Source: Lyngbya sp. PCC 8106 (lineage in GTDB: Bacteria; Cyanobacteriota; Cyanobacteriia; Cyanobacteriales; Microcoleaceae). Taken from it: a stretch of DNA of 64,000 nt. Location of the stretch: positions 1-64,000 of the forward strand of contig NZ_AAVU01000012.1 of assembly GCF_000169095.1 (NCBI RefSeq). Reading direction: 5' to 3'. Shown here piece by piece: positions 7,971-17,138 of this stretch. The notes under the pieces were generated by a model. The model was not told the DNA's origin. It searched no databases and was given only the letters and a program-made list of their open reading frames with translations. The number at the start of each line of letters is the position of its first letter. The stretch's first letter is position 1. The position numbers and the translations under genes are program-made.

Positions 7971-9248
7971 ATGATAATTTCTTACCAATATCGTTTAAAA
8001 CCTAATTACGAACAACGTTGTCGTCTCAACAGTTGGCTAGAAAAATTAAGGTGTCAGTACAATTATTTGTTAGCTGATAGATTTGATTGGTGGGAAAACA
8101 ACAGAAATTACGTTAATTCTTGTCCTTTAGTTTGTAGTATTGCTGAACCTAGAGAACAACCAGAATACTATAAACAAAAAAGATCCCTTGTTCAATTAAA
8201 ACAAGAGCGACCTTGGTATAAAGACATCCATGCTCATGTTTTGCAAGATATGGTCAAACGAGTCGATCTAGCTTTTAGTCGTTATATCAAGGGAGATAAA
8301 AATGGAAAACGTAGCGGTAAGCCTCGATTTAAAGGAAAGAATAGATATCGAACAATTGGGTTTCCTTCTATTAAGCCTGATTGTGTTAACAATAATCATA
8401 TTACTTTCCCCAAATTAGGCAATATTAAGTTTATTCAACATCGTCCTTTACCTGATGGGTTGACAATTAAAAGAGCTTTAATTACCCAAAAAGCTGATGG
8501 CTTGTATGTAACACTAACACTTGAAGATAAATCAGTTCCTAGCCTAACTGTAGATATTCAACCAACAGAAGAAAACAGTTTAGGTATTGATAGTGGTTTA
8601 GAGTTTTTTGTTGCTTGCAGTGATTTAACTGCTGTTAAACTCCCTAAATTCTATCGCCAATCCGAAGATAAATTAGCTAAACTTCAATCAAAAAGAGATC
8701 GTAGAAAATTAGGGTCTAAAGCCAGAAGAAAGCTCAACCAAAAAGTAGCGAAACTTCATCAAAAGATCGCAAGGCAACGTAAACAATGGCACTATGAAAT
8801 TGCTAATCAACTCTTAGATAAAGCTGATGTCTTATTTGTTGAAGACTTAAAGGTATCCAATATGTCTAGGCGAAATCAACCTAAGCAGGGAGAAAATGGA
8901 ACATTTCTACCTAATGGACAATCAGCTAAATCTGGGTTAAACAAAAGTTTTGCTGATGCTGGTATCTCTGGATTTCTTAGCGAGATACTTCCTGGCAAAG
9001 CTGAAAAAGCTGGCAAGAAAGTAGTTAAAGTCAATCCAAAAGGTACATCTCAACATTGTGCAATTTGTCTTAATCGTGTTCCTAAAGAATTATCAGATCG
9101 TTGGCATTCTTGCGCTTGTGGTGCATCAATGTCAAGAGACATTAATTCGGCAATATTAATAAAAAAAGTGGGGTTGGGCGTTCGCCTCACTATAAAACGC
9201 AAATCTTCTGATAATAAGAAGAGGAGAAGCCAGCGTTCTGTTGCCTAA
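7971..9248 (+). CDS. tnpB: TnpB RNA-guided nuclease of the IS605 family
   Basis: A 425-aa TnpB, the family from which Cas12 arose; studied members are RNA-guided DNA nucleases that cut the donor site and help retain the IS. All RuvC elements are visible: the first Asp in GIDSGLEFF, the Glu in FVEDLKVSNMSRR, and the last Asp in SRDINSA, with a zinc finger between (CAIC ... CACG). The N-terminal helix-turn-helix domain (MIISYQYRLKPNYEQR) is typical. I chose ATG 7971; a GTG at 7926 is in frame but lies across the palindrome. The 3' end overlaps the right-end hairpin, where the guide RNA is expected. About 10% longer than minimal TnpBs, with no catalytic residue missing. Confidence 0.95.
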   Translation: MIISYQYRLKPNYEQRCRLNSWLEKLRCQYNYLLADRFDWWENNRNYVNSCPLVCSIAEPREQPEYYKQKRSLVQLKQERPWYKDIHAHVLQDMVKRVDLAFSRYIKGDKNGKRSGKPRFKGKNRYRTIGFPSIKPDCVNNNHITFPKLGNIKFIQHRPLPDGLTIKRALITQKADGLYVTLTLEDKSVPSLTVDIQPTEENSLGIDSGLEFFVACSDLTAVKLPKFYRQSEDKLAKLQSKRDRRKLGSKARRKLNQKVAKLHQKIARQRKQWHYEIANQLLDKADVLFVEDLKVSNMSRRNQPKQGENGTFLPNGQSAKSGLNKSFADAGISGFLSEILPGKAEKAGKKVVKVNPKGTSQHCAICLNRVPKELSDRWHSCACGASMSRDINSAILIKKVGLGVRLTIKRKSSDNKKRRSQRSVA

Positions 9249-9263
9249 GCAACGAACGTCTGG
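9230..9263 (+). repeat. Right-end hairpin of the IS element, overlapping the tnpB stop
   Basis: CCAG-CGTTC-(T)-GTTGC, loop CTAA, GCAAC-GAACG-(T)-CTGG: a 14-bp stem with two bulged T. The loop holds the tnpB TAA. By analogy with other TnpB systems the RNA ending here would be the guide (omega/reRNA) whose spacer is the DNA just right of the element. Confidence 0.85.
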
Positions 9264-9362
9264 AGTACGTCACAAAGATTTTCTACTTCCTCTCGCAAGA
9301 GTGCCTTTTACCAGCGCGAACTGCTATAGCTCTCAAGAAAAAATTTGCCGGCCTGAGAATAG

Positions 9363-12300
9363 ATGTCAAATCCCAATCCATCCGATCAACAAGAAAATTT
9401 TTATATTGTTGCAATTGGAGCCTCTGCGGGCGGAATACAAGCCCTACAAGCCTTTTTTGCCAATCTACCCCAAAATCCCAATGCTGCCTTTATCGTGATT
9501 CTCCATCAGCCACCCGACACCGGACATCGGCTAGCCGAAATTCTACAGCGCCAAACCTCCCTACCCGTCAATGTGATCGAGAATGAAAGCGCGATCGATA
9601 AAAATAACATCTATGTCCAACCCCCGCACACCTATCTCAATATCCGGGATCATTGCCTGTATTTAACTGATTTTCCCACAGAGGGCGTCCGCCATCCCAT
9701 TACTCACTTTTTTCAATCGCTAGCCGTAGAATACAACGAACGGGTGATCGCAATTGTCCTATCGGGTTCGGGAAGCGACGGGTCGGAAGGCTTAAAAAAC
9801 GTTAGTCGCGCCGGAGGAATTGCTTTAGTTCAATGTCCCGACAGCGCTCAATTTCAAGGAATGCCCACCAGCGCCATTCCCTCGGGTTTGGTCGATGAAA
9901 TCCTCTCCCCGGTAGAATTGGCCGAGGTCGTCTATGATATTATCCACCTGGGCGGAGAACGGATTTATTCTCAAGCCCCCAATATCGTCACAACGGAGCA
10001 GTTGGGGCTGATTTTAAACATTCTCACCAAAAAACAACAAACGGATTTTTCTCAATACAAAACTACCACCCTCAACCGTCGCATCGGGCATCGCTTCGCC
10101 CTGTCTCGGATGGGAACGATTGAAAGTTATATTCGATTTTTAGGCAAAAATAACGAAGAACAGCAAAAACTTTGTCAGGATATTCTGATCGGGGCGACTC
10201 GGTTTTTTCGAGATCCCCAGGCGTGGAAAATTATCGCCAACGAAGTTTTACCGGAACTAATTAATAAACTTACCGCAGAAGATCAACTGAGGGTTTGGGT
10301 GAGCGCCTGTGCGACGGGAGAAGAAGCCTACACGATCGCGATTTTAGTCGATGAAGCCATTCGCAACAGCGAAAAAGCGATTAATTATAAAATCTTTGCC
10401 ACCGATCTCGATACTCAAGCCCTAGAAACAGCTTCTAACGGCATCTATCCCGAAGCGATAGCCAATGATATTTCGACCGAACGTTTGGAACGGTATTTTA
10501 CTTATAGTAATGGCTGTTTTCGGGTGAAGCGATCGCTGCGGGAAATGCTGATTTTCGCGCCCCACGATTTAACTAATAATCCGGGTTTTTCTCGGATGAG
10601 TTTGGTGACTTGTCGCAATGTTTTGATTTATATGCAGCCCCAGTTACAACAGCGAGTGTTGCAATTGCTGCATTTTTCTTTGAAGCCGCAGGGAGTTTTG
10701 TTTCTGGGCGATACGGAATCTTTGGGAGAGTTGAGCGGGGAATTTGCTGTGATCAATCCCCAGTGGAAAATATTCAGCAAACGTCGAGATATCAAGCTAT
10801 CCCTCGCCCAGTCTGTCACCCGCCAGCCTGCTATTGTTAGAACTTCCATGAGTTCAATTTTACCGAATCCGTCAAATCTTCCCCAGTTTGAGCTATTACT
10901 AGCAGAGATTTTTAAACAGAGTTTTGAGTCCAGGCTGATTAGTTGCGTGTTGGTGAATCGAGACAATCGATTAATTAATGTTTTTTACAATAGTGCCGAA
11001 CTTTTAGAAATTCGCTTGGGGGAGGCGGATTTGGATATTACTAAAATAATCCATTCCGATTTAAAATTGCCCCTGGCTACCTCCCTGCACCGGGCTAAAC
11101 GAAACAAAGAACCTGTTATGTATAACGGGATTAAAATTAGCCGCAATAATCAGTCTGAAACGGTGAGGCTGAAGATCGGTTATCAACCTGATATCGACAA
11201 CTTGGAAGATTATTTTATTGTCTTATTAGAAGTAGAAAATCCGGAAAATCAACCCCCTGTGTCAGTGCAATCAACCCGCTATGAAATCGAATCAGAAGCG
11301 GCTCAACGAATTGTAGCATTGGAAAATGAACTGCAACAAACCCGAGAAAATTTACAAGCGGTTGTCGAAGAATTAGAAACGTTTAATGAAGAACAGCAGG
11401 CAACCAATGAAGAATTGCTGGCCTCCAATGAAGAACTGCAAAGTACAAACGAAGAATTGCAGTCTGCCAACGAAGAACTCTACACGGTTAATGCCGAATA
11501 TCAGTTAAAAATTGAACAGCTCACTCAGCTAACAGACGATGAAGATAACTTGCTGAGAAGTACCAATCTGGGAGTATTATTTCTCGATTTAAACCTAAAT
11601 ATTCGTCGATTTACCCCCGCAGCAACCCAGGCGATTAATATTAGACCGAGCGATGTTAATCGTTCGCTATTTGATTTTACCAATAATCTCGACTGTCCGA
11701 ATTTGCTAGAAGTGTTGCAGCAGGTACTCGCCACTGAGGAAGCGCAAGAAAAAGAAGTGACTTTATCAACCACTGGCGAACAGTTATTGATGCGAATGAA
11801 TTGCTATTTGCGAGAGGAGAATAGTTGTGATGGTATCGTGATCACGTTTGTCAATATTAATCAGATTAAAAAAGTTCAGCAACGGCTAGAAAATACGAAT
11901 AATCTATTAGAAAATCTCAACTTGAGTAGTCCGGTGGGTTTATTTATAGTTGATTCTAACTTACAGTTTTTACGGGTCAATCCGAGGCTGGCTGAGATGA
12001 ATAATAGGTCTGTAGAAGACTATCTCGGCAAAAGACTTTCAGAAGTAATTCCTCAGTTAGCTGACGAGCAATTGATGCCAGTTTATCAGCACGTTCTGGG
12101 GACTGGAGAACCCGTCAGAAATATAGAAGTTCAGGGTAGAGAATCGACTGATCCGCAAACACAAAGCTATTGGTTGGTTACTTATTATTCCGTAGAATGG
12201 GATCACGGAGAACAAGCGATTGGTGGGATTATTGTGGATATAACTGCTCGCAAACAAGCCGAGTTAGCATTAGATCAGCTTAATCAAAGTTTAGAGGAAA

Positions 12301-13778
12301 GAGTCCGCCATCGCACCCAAGAACTTGAAGAAGCGAAACAGAAAGCGGAAACCGCAAACAATGCTAAAAGCCAGTTTCTCAGCCGAGTCACTCACGAACT
12401 CCGAAGTCCGCTGAATATTATTCTGGGGTTTACTCAATTGTTAGAACGATGTGATAACCTCGACAGCCAGCAACAGCAACAAGTTAACCTGATTTTTAAT
12501 AATGGTCAGCAACTTTTAAAACTGATTAACGAATTGCTAGATCTCGGAAAAGTCGAAGCAAACCGCATGGAGTTGAATGTCGAGTGGTTTGATTTATATT
12601 GTTTGATGGATGAACTTCAGGAAATGTTTAAACTCGAGATTCAGCGCAAAGGTTTAGAATTTCGGGTTAATCTCGACTCCCAGGTTCCTCAACAGATTCA
12701 AACCGATAAAACGAAATTGCGTCAGGTTTTGATTAATTTAATTACTAATGCGATTAAATTTACAGATGTGGGTCAGATTTGCTTACGAGTGAATGTTGAT
12801 TCAACGTTATCGAATCAGAATGAAGATCAATCTCTGAAGCTGAGGTTTGAAGTCGAAGATACAGGTCGAGGAATTCCCCCTGAAGAATTAGATCGTCTTT
12901 TTGAACCGTTTGTTCAGGGAAAATCTGGACGGAACTCTCAGCAAGGAACAGGTTTGGGTTTAGCAATTTGTCGGTATTTTGTGGAAATGATGGGCGGTGA
13001 AATTGGGGTTAATAGTACCTTGGGAGCGGGAACGAGAATTCATTTCTCTATTGTTAGTAATTCTCCGGTGAAACGGTCTGCTACACTCCCACAGTTGCGT
13101 CAAGAAATCATTGGTTTGGCTGCTGACGAGCCTCAATATACAATTCTTGTGGTTGATGATCGAGCTGATAGTCGTCAACTGTTAATATTGATATTAGAAT
13201 CGGTAGGATTTGAGATCATCGAAGCGACGAATGGGTTGGAGGCGATCACTCAATTTGAACAGCATGAACCCCAATTAATTTTAATGGATATCCGAATGCC
13301 GATTCTTAATGGATTAGAAGCGATAGAACAGATTAAAGCAACTCCAAAAGGTGAGGGGACAGTGATGATTGCGATATTGACTTCGGCTTTAGATGACAGT
13401 CAACAGGAAAGACTGAATCGGTGCTGTGATGAGATCATATTTAAACCCATTAAAGAAGACGTTATACTCGATAAAATTGCTGAGTGTCTGGGTGTACGTT
13501 ATGTTTATCGTTCTCTAGAGTCTACAGAATTTGAGGCGGATTATGGCGAAGAAAGGGATGATAACGCACTTTTAGAAGAACTCGATCAGATGTCGAATGA
13601 ATGGCGATCGCAACTTTATGAAGCAGCGCTTACTTGTAATTTATACAGGATTTTACAATTATTAGAGGAGATTCCCGAAGAACAAGTTCAACTCAAACAA
13701 GTCCTGAGTAAACTGGCTTTAGATGATCAGTTTCATGCGATCAGTGAATTTATCAACAGTGACTATTCTGAGACTTGA
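9363..13778 (+). CDS. CheB-CheR-PAS-histidine kinase-receiver multidomain protein
   Basis: A 1471-aa soluble signalling giant. Order: CheB methylesterase (about 10-195) with Ser in GASAGG, His in ILHQPPD and Asp in SGSGSDGSEG; CheR methyltransferase (about 215-480; GATRFFRDPQAW, SACATGEEAY); a long coiled coil of NEELxSxNEE repeats (about 645-720); two PAS domains; HisKA with THELRSPLN near 1009; HATPase with GTGLGLAI near 1195; receiver with Asp in LILMDI near 1305; and a C-terminal helical segment that could be an HPt-like or docking module, though no HPt histidine is clear. Such CheB/R-kinase fusions are known outside chemotaxis operons. No chemoreceptor gene is nearby. It starts about 100 bp right of the IS element and ends 11 bp before the convergent GGDEF gene. 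Confidence 0.93.
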   Translation: MSNPNPSDQQENFYIVAIGASAGGIQALQAFFANLPQNPNAAFIVILHQPPDTGHRLAEILQRQTSLPVNVIENESAIDKNNIYVQPPHTYLNIRDHCLYLTDFPTEGVRHPITHFFQSLAVEYNERVIAIVLSGSGSDGSEGLKNVSRAGGIALVQCPDSAQFQGMPTSAIPSGLVDEILSPVELAEVVYDIIHLGGERIYSQAPNIVTTEQLGLILNILTKKQQTDFSQYKTTTLNRRIGHRFALSRMGTIESYIRFLGKNNEEQQKLCQDILIGATRFFRDPQAWKIIANEVLPELINKLTAEDQLRVWVSACATGEEAYTIAILVDEAIRNSEKAINYKIFATDLDTQALETASNGIYPEAIANDISTERLERYFTYSNGCFRVKRSLREMLIFAPHDLTNNPGFSRMSLVTCRNVLIYMQPQLQQRVLQLLHFSLKPQGVLFLGDTESLGELSGEFAVINPQWKIFSKRRDIKLSLAQSVTRQPAIVRTSMSSILPNPSNLPQFELLLAEIFKQSFESRLISCVLVNRDNRLINVFYNSAELLEIRLGEADLDITKIIHSDLKLPLATSLHRAKRNKEPVMYNGIKISRNNQSETVRLKIGYQPDIDNLEDYFIVLLEVENPENQPPVSVQSTRYEIESEAAQRIVALENELQQTRENLQAVVEELETFNEEQQATNEELLASNEELQSTNEELQSANEELYTVNAEYQLKIEQLTQLTDDEDNLLRSTNLGVLFLDLNLNIRRFTPAATQAINIRPSDVNRSLFDFTNNLDCPNLLEVLQQVLATEEAQEKEVTLSTTGEQLLMRMNCYLREENSCDGIVITFVNINQIKKVQQRLENTNNLLENLNLSSPVGLFIVDSNLQFLRVNPRLAEMNNRSVEDYLGKRLSEVIPQLADEQLMPVYQHVLGTGEPVRNIEVQGRESTDPQTQSYWLVTYYSVEWDHGEQAIGGIIVDITARKQAELALDQLNQSLEERVRHRTQELEEAKQKAETANNAKSQFLSRVTHELRSPLNIILGFTQLLERCDNLDSQQQQQVNLIFNNGQQLLKLINELLDLGKVEANRMELNVEWFDLYCLMDELQEMFKLEIQRKGLEFRVNLDSQVPQQIQTDKTKLRQVLINLITNAIKFTDVGQICLRVNVDSTLSNQNEDQSLKLRFEVEDTGRGIPPEELDRLFEPFVQGKSGRNSQQGTGLGLAICRYFVEMMGGEIGVNSTLGAGTRIHFSIVSNSPVKRSATLPQLRQEIIGLAADEPQYTILVVDDRADSRQLLILILESVGFEIIEATNGLEAITQFEQHEPQLILMDIRMPILNGLEAIEQIKATPKGEGTVMIAILTSALDDSQQERLNRCCDEIIFKPIKEDVILDKIAECLGVRYVYRSLESTEFEADYGEERDDNALLEELDQMSNEWRSQLYEAALTCNLYRILQLLEEIPEEQVQLKQVLSKLALDDQFHAISEFINSDYSET

Positions 13779-13789
13779 ATAGGTTCTCG

Positions 13790-15160
13790 CTAATCACTCC
13801 CATAAACCTGAATGCGATCGCGCCCTTGATGTTTCGCTTCATAAAGTGCATGATCAGCAGTCTGGATCAGAATCGTAAAATCTTCAGAGGTTGGTATTTG
13901 AATACTAATTCCGATACTGAGGGTAATACATGAACTGATCGGAGATTGAGCGTGAGGAAGTTTGAAATCATGGATCGCTTTTTGGATACTATCAGCAACC
14001 GTTTCCGCTCCTTCTCGCTCCGTATTCGGCAAAATCACCGCAAATTCTTCACCGCCATAACGAGCAACAAAATCAGACGGACGTTTAACGGCTTGGCGAA
14101 TTGTTTGAGCGACAGTATACAAACAGCGATCGCCTGCTTCATGTCCATAATGATCATTATACCGTTTAAAGTAGTCAATGTCAATCATCATTAAAGCCAG
14201 AGAAAGTGCTTCTCGTTTGGCTCGTTTCCATTCTTGTTTAAGGTAGACATCAAAAGCTCGTCGGTTAGAAATTTTTGTTAAATTGTCCGTGATCGCTTGT
14301 TGATATAAAATACTATTAGTTTCATGAAGAACGAGTTCACATTGCTTGCGTTCAGTGATATCACGAACAATGATTAGTATACCCTGTCCATAAGGAATGG
14401 CTTTAACTGAATACCAAGCTGTTATTTCTGGGGTTTCATAGTATAAGTCTCGTTCAAAAGGGTGTCTAGTTTTGACAACTTTGATAAAATATTCAAATAA
14501 ACTTGAATCAAAAATATCTAGAGAACCTTTCAATATTTGGGGATGAATAGATTTGTTTGTATTGGCTTTTAGGAAGCTTTCCATGACTGAGTTGATAAAA
14601 GTGCAATAAAAATAAGCAGGTTTATTGGGGCGACTTGGAATAAATTTTAAGACGGCAATTCCATCTGGACAAGCTTCTAGAATTTGAGCTATAGCTTGAT
14701 GAGATTCTAAAAGCTTTTTTTCAATTTTTTTTCGGTATTTCAGTTCTTGCTTTAGTTGGTTTCTTTGCTGTTTTAAAATGAGTTGTTTTTCGACCCGAGC
14801 AATCACTTCTTCTAATAAAAAAGGTTTAGTAATATAATCTTCGCCACCAACTTCAAAGCCTTTAACTTTATCCACAGCATTATTAAAAGCACTCAGAAAA
14901 ATAATCGGAATGTCTTTGGTTTTGGGATTGGCTTTGAGCTGTTGACAACAACTGTATCCATCCATTTCCGGCATTTGAATATCGAGTAAGATCAGATCCG
15001 GTAACTTCTCTTCTACTGCTTTTAATGCCGTTTTTCCGCTATCTGCTTGTCTAACTTGATAACCTAAGTTATTTAAAATTATTGTTAAAAGTGTTAAATT
15101 ATCTAAATAGTCATCAACAACTAATATATTTGTTTTTAATTTATGATTCAAATTATCCAT
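13790..15160 (-). CDS. Receiver-PAS-GGDEF diguanylate cyclase
   Basis: A 456-aa response regulator that should make c-di-GMP from two GTP. An N-terminal receiver (ILVVDDYLDNL, Asp in LILLDIQMPEMDG, Lys in ITKPF) is joined by a coiled coil to a PAS domain (about 155-275, ending DITERKQCE) and a GGDEF domain with an intact active site GGEEF. An RxxD inhibitory site (RPSD) sits five residues before GGEEF, so product inhibition is likely. No EAL domain. The gene is convergent with the CheB/CheR kinase, 11 bp between stops; a phosphotransfer partnership is possible but unproven. Start MDNLNHKLK is the only good candidate. Confidence 0.93.
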   Translation of the reverse strand: MDNLNHKLKTNILVVDDYLDNLTLLTIILNNLGYQVRQADSGKTALKAVEEKLPDLILLDIQMPEMDGYSCCQQLKANPKTKDIPIIFLSAFNNAVDKVKGFEVGGEDYITKPFLLEEVIARVEKQLILKQQRNQLKQELKYRKKIEKKLLESHQAIAQILEACPDGIAVLKFIPSRPNKPAYFYCTFINSVMESFLKANTNKSIHPQILKGSLDIFDSSLFEYFIKVVKTRHPFERDLYYETPEITAWYSVKAIPYGQGILIIVRDITERKQCELVLHETNSILYQQAITDNLTKISNRRAFDVYLKQEWKRAKREALSLALMMIDIDYFKRYNDHYGHEAGDRCLYTVAQTIRQAVKRPSDFVARYGGEEFAVILPNTEREGAETVADSIQKAIHDFKLPHAQSPISSCITLSIGISIQIPTSEDFTILIQTADHALYEAKHQGRDRIQVYGSD

Positions 15161-15905
15161 TGCTTTGAATTGATGAGGATTTATTTCAATGATTTGAGGT
15201 TTTTTCTTGACTTAATGGGATATAATCTCAAAAAATAATATTTAGTACCCCATCTCAAGGATGGTTTACTAATCCGGAATACTCTATTTATTTGTTTATT
15301 GTAAAAGACTGATTCTCTCAAAAAATATCATAGCATTGATTTCCAGGCAACCTCTTTATACTTTTATTAAGATTATAACAGATAGACAAATATCTTGATT
15401 ATCAATAGATATCAAGCAATATTTATCTAATGAACACAAGCTATATAATTGCATTTATTTCCCACCAACTGATTCTATCTCCAGACATAATTTAATTATT
15501 TTTTCGATCATAATCTGTCTTAAGATAGTTTTATCCAAAACTTCTATGATAATCTAATCAGTATTTTACTCAAAAATAGTCAATCTTAAGTCTGATTTTT
15601 AGGTCAAGCTGTTTCGTCAAAAAAATTAGAGCAACAAAATCAAAAAATAGATTGAGTGAATCGGGAGCAAATTTGAGCTTGATTTCGTCAATATCTCTTG
15701 TCGGTTTCGGGAGAATAAAAATTAGAGAACAGTCAGAATTTCAAATTTATCCACAAAAACCACAGCGATCGGCAATTTTTCATTTAAAATTCCCAAGTAG
15801 GATCACTCATACATGATCCTAACCCGTCACGCCCCATGATTTGATCGTCGGACGAATCAACAGAATCATTATCATTTCCCCCATAATCTCACAGGAGAAC
15901 TCAAA
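15161..15905. other. Long AT-rich intergenic region with a hairpin
   Basis: About 745 bp with no open frame of interest, lying between two divergent genes, so it should hold both promoters. TAGGATC (15798-15804) and GATCCTA (15815-15821) form a perfect 7-bp inverted repeat 85 bp before the pentapeptide gene; it may be an operator or leader hairpin. The rest is AT-rich, with several poly-A/T tracts. Confidence 0.4.
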
Positions 15906-16388
15906 ATGAAATCAGTTCAGGTTTTGATTAGTTTATTGGTATTAACCGGATTAAGCATCCCTGCAAGTGCGGAACTTCAAGCCGATATGAGACGCCTACT
16001 CGACACCAAACGTTGTCAACAGTGCGATCTCAGTGAAGCCGATCTCAGTGAAGCTGAACTAACGGGGGCGGATTTGTTAGGCGCGAATTTACAAAAAACG
16101 ATTCTGAGAGGCGCGAAATTAAAAGGCGCTGATCTCAGTTCAGCAAATTTAATCGAAGCGGATCTGACTGGGGCAGATTTGCGAGATGCGAAGTTACACA
16201 GCACGACATTGAGAAAAGCAAATTTAAGCGCAGCTAATCTAACTTGGGCAGATTTGTATCGAGCTTTTTTGGAGGAAGCAATATTTAATGACGCTAATCT
16301 AGAAAATGCTAATCTCAATGATGCAAAATTAGATGGAACAAATTTTTGTGGGGCAACAATGCCGGATGGCACAAAAGGGCCTTGCTAG
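15906..16388 (+). CDS. Secreted pentapeptide-repeat protein
   Basis: A 160-aa protein with a Sec signal peptide (MKSVQVLISLLVLTGLSIPA, cleavage expected after ASA) and a short linker with a CxxC pair (KRCQQCDLS). From about residue 40 to 140 it is made of A(D/N)LxX pentapeptide repeats (DLSEADLSEAELTGADLLGA), which fold into a right-handed quadrilateral beta helix. The C-terminus ends with FCGATMPDGTKGPC, common in this class. A good ribosome site (AGGAGAA) precedes ATG 15906. Location is probably periplasm or thylakoid lumen; function unknown. It overlaps the convergent small gene by 4 bp. Confidence 0.9.
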   Translation: MKSVQVLISLLVLTGLSIPASAELQADMRRLLDTKRCQQCDLSEADLSEAELTGADLLGANLQKTILRGAKLKGADLSSANLIEADLTGADLRDAKLHSTTLRKANLSAANLTWADLYRAFLEEAIFNDANLENANLNDAKLDGTNFCGATMPDGTKGPC

Positions 16389-16603
16389 TGTATTGTAGAT
16401 AGTTCATCTACCACTTTGATTCGACCTCGATAGATGGCTCGTAATAGTCTATCAATACAGCGTCTTTCTTCTTCGGTGAGTGAATCATCTAAAATCGCAG
16501 CCATCAAGCCATAACGATCTGCCAGAGTCAAGCAACCTGTCGCATTGACTTCTGCAAACAAATCGCCAAGTGCAGATTGAAGGAGTTGAACAGGAGGTTG
16601 CAT
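16385..16603 (-). CDS. Small conserved cyanobacterial protein (72 aa), function unknown
   Basis: A short soluble protein, MQPPVQLLQSALGDLFAEVN..., with a helical, acidic middle (AILDDSLTEEERRCIDRLLR) and a basic segment (AIYRGRIKVVDEL). The overall look matches small proteins of about 70 aa seen in many cyanobacteria, but I cannot name a function. It is convergent with the pentapeptide gene and overlaps it by 4 bp. No membrane segment or signal peptide. The coding call rests on its good amino acid composition and this resemblance. Confidence 0.65.
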   Translation of the reverse strand: MQPPVQLLQSALGDLFAEVNATGCLTLADRYGLMAAILDDSLTEEERRCIDRLLRAIYRGRIKVVDELSTIH

Positions 16604-16827
16604 AGGACTGAAAACCTACTCTCTATGTATGTATTCTAATTTATTTATTCAGTATAACCCGTGACGATACAGGGTTTATAGCCGTGATTTTCTAGGCTGA
16701 AATCAGTGATTTCTAGCAGTAGAAACCCGTGATCTAAAACAGGGGTAAGGTGTTAGATGGGTCACACCCAACAGAGATTAAAACTTTCTGATAAATTGAT
16801 CCGCTATATGTTATAATAATTTTCTAA

Positions 16828-17115
16828 AAAGAAGACTTCTTAGAATTGCGTCAAGTTCGAGAAGCAGAAAATGAAAAAATTAAGGCTTTTTTTGCAAATT
16901 TAGATCAGAATTTTCTCACACAAACAATTCAATATCGCAATAGTGCGGGAAATCTTCACGTTGATTCCGTCGAACTTTTAATAACTCATTTTTTTAACCA
17001 CCAAACTCATCACCGAGGACAAGTCCATGATCAACTCACTCAAACCTCGGTTAAACCACCCAGTCTGGATATGCACCGTATTTTACGACCCGATCCGGTT
17101 GAAAAATCCAATTAA
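16828..17115 (+). pseudogene. C-terminal remnant of a DinB-family protein
   Basis: The frame encodes the last 95 residues or so of a DinB/YfiT-type four-helix protein: EDFLELRQVREAENEKI, then SVELLITHFFNHQTHHRGQV, which carries the metal-binding H-x3-H pattern of the C-terminal helix, and TSVKPPSLDMHRI. Normal members are about 160-170 aa. Here an in-frame TAA (16825) stands right before the homologous region and the N-terminal helices with the first metal His are absent. The best start is a TTG at 16846 without a ribosome site. I therefore call it a truncated remnant; a functional short protein is unlikely. Confidence 0.75.
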
Positions 17116-17138
17116 TTCTATATTTTTTTGATTTGATC

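Larger units (their letters stand above)
7440..9263. mobile_element. IS200/IS605-family insertion sequence with divergent tnpA and tnpB
   Basis: The element has a Y1 transposase gene (minus) and a tnpB gene (plus) diverging from a 54-bp spacer, bounded by two subterminal hairpins of the same design (7440-7468 and 9230-9263). Both hairpins share the core stem CGTTC/GAACG with an unpaired T just 3' of GAACG, as expected for the TnpA-recognised left and right ends. No terminal inverted repeats or target duplications are expected in this family. The exact cleavage points lie outside the hairpins and cannot be fixed here. Both genes look intact, so the copy may be active. Confidence 0.9.
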
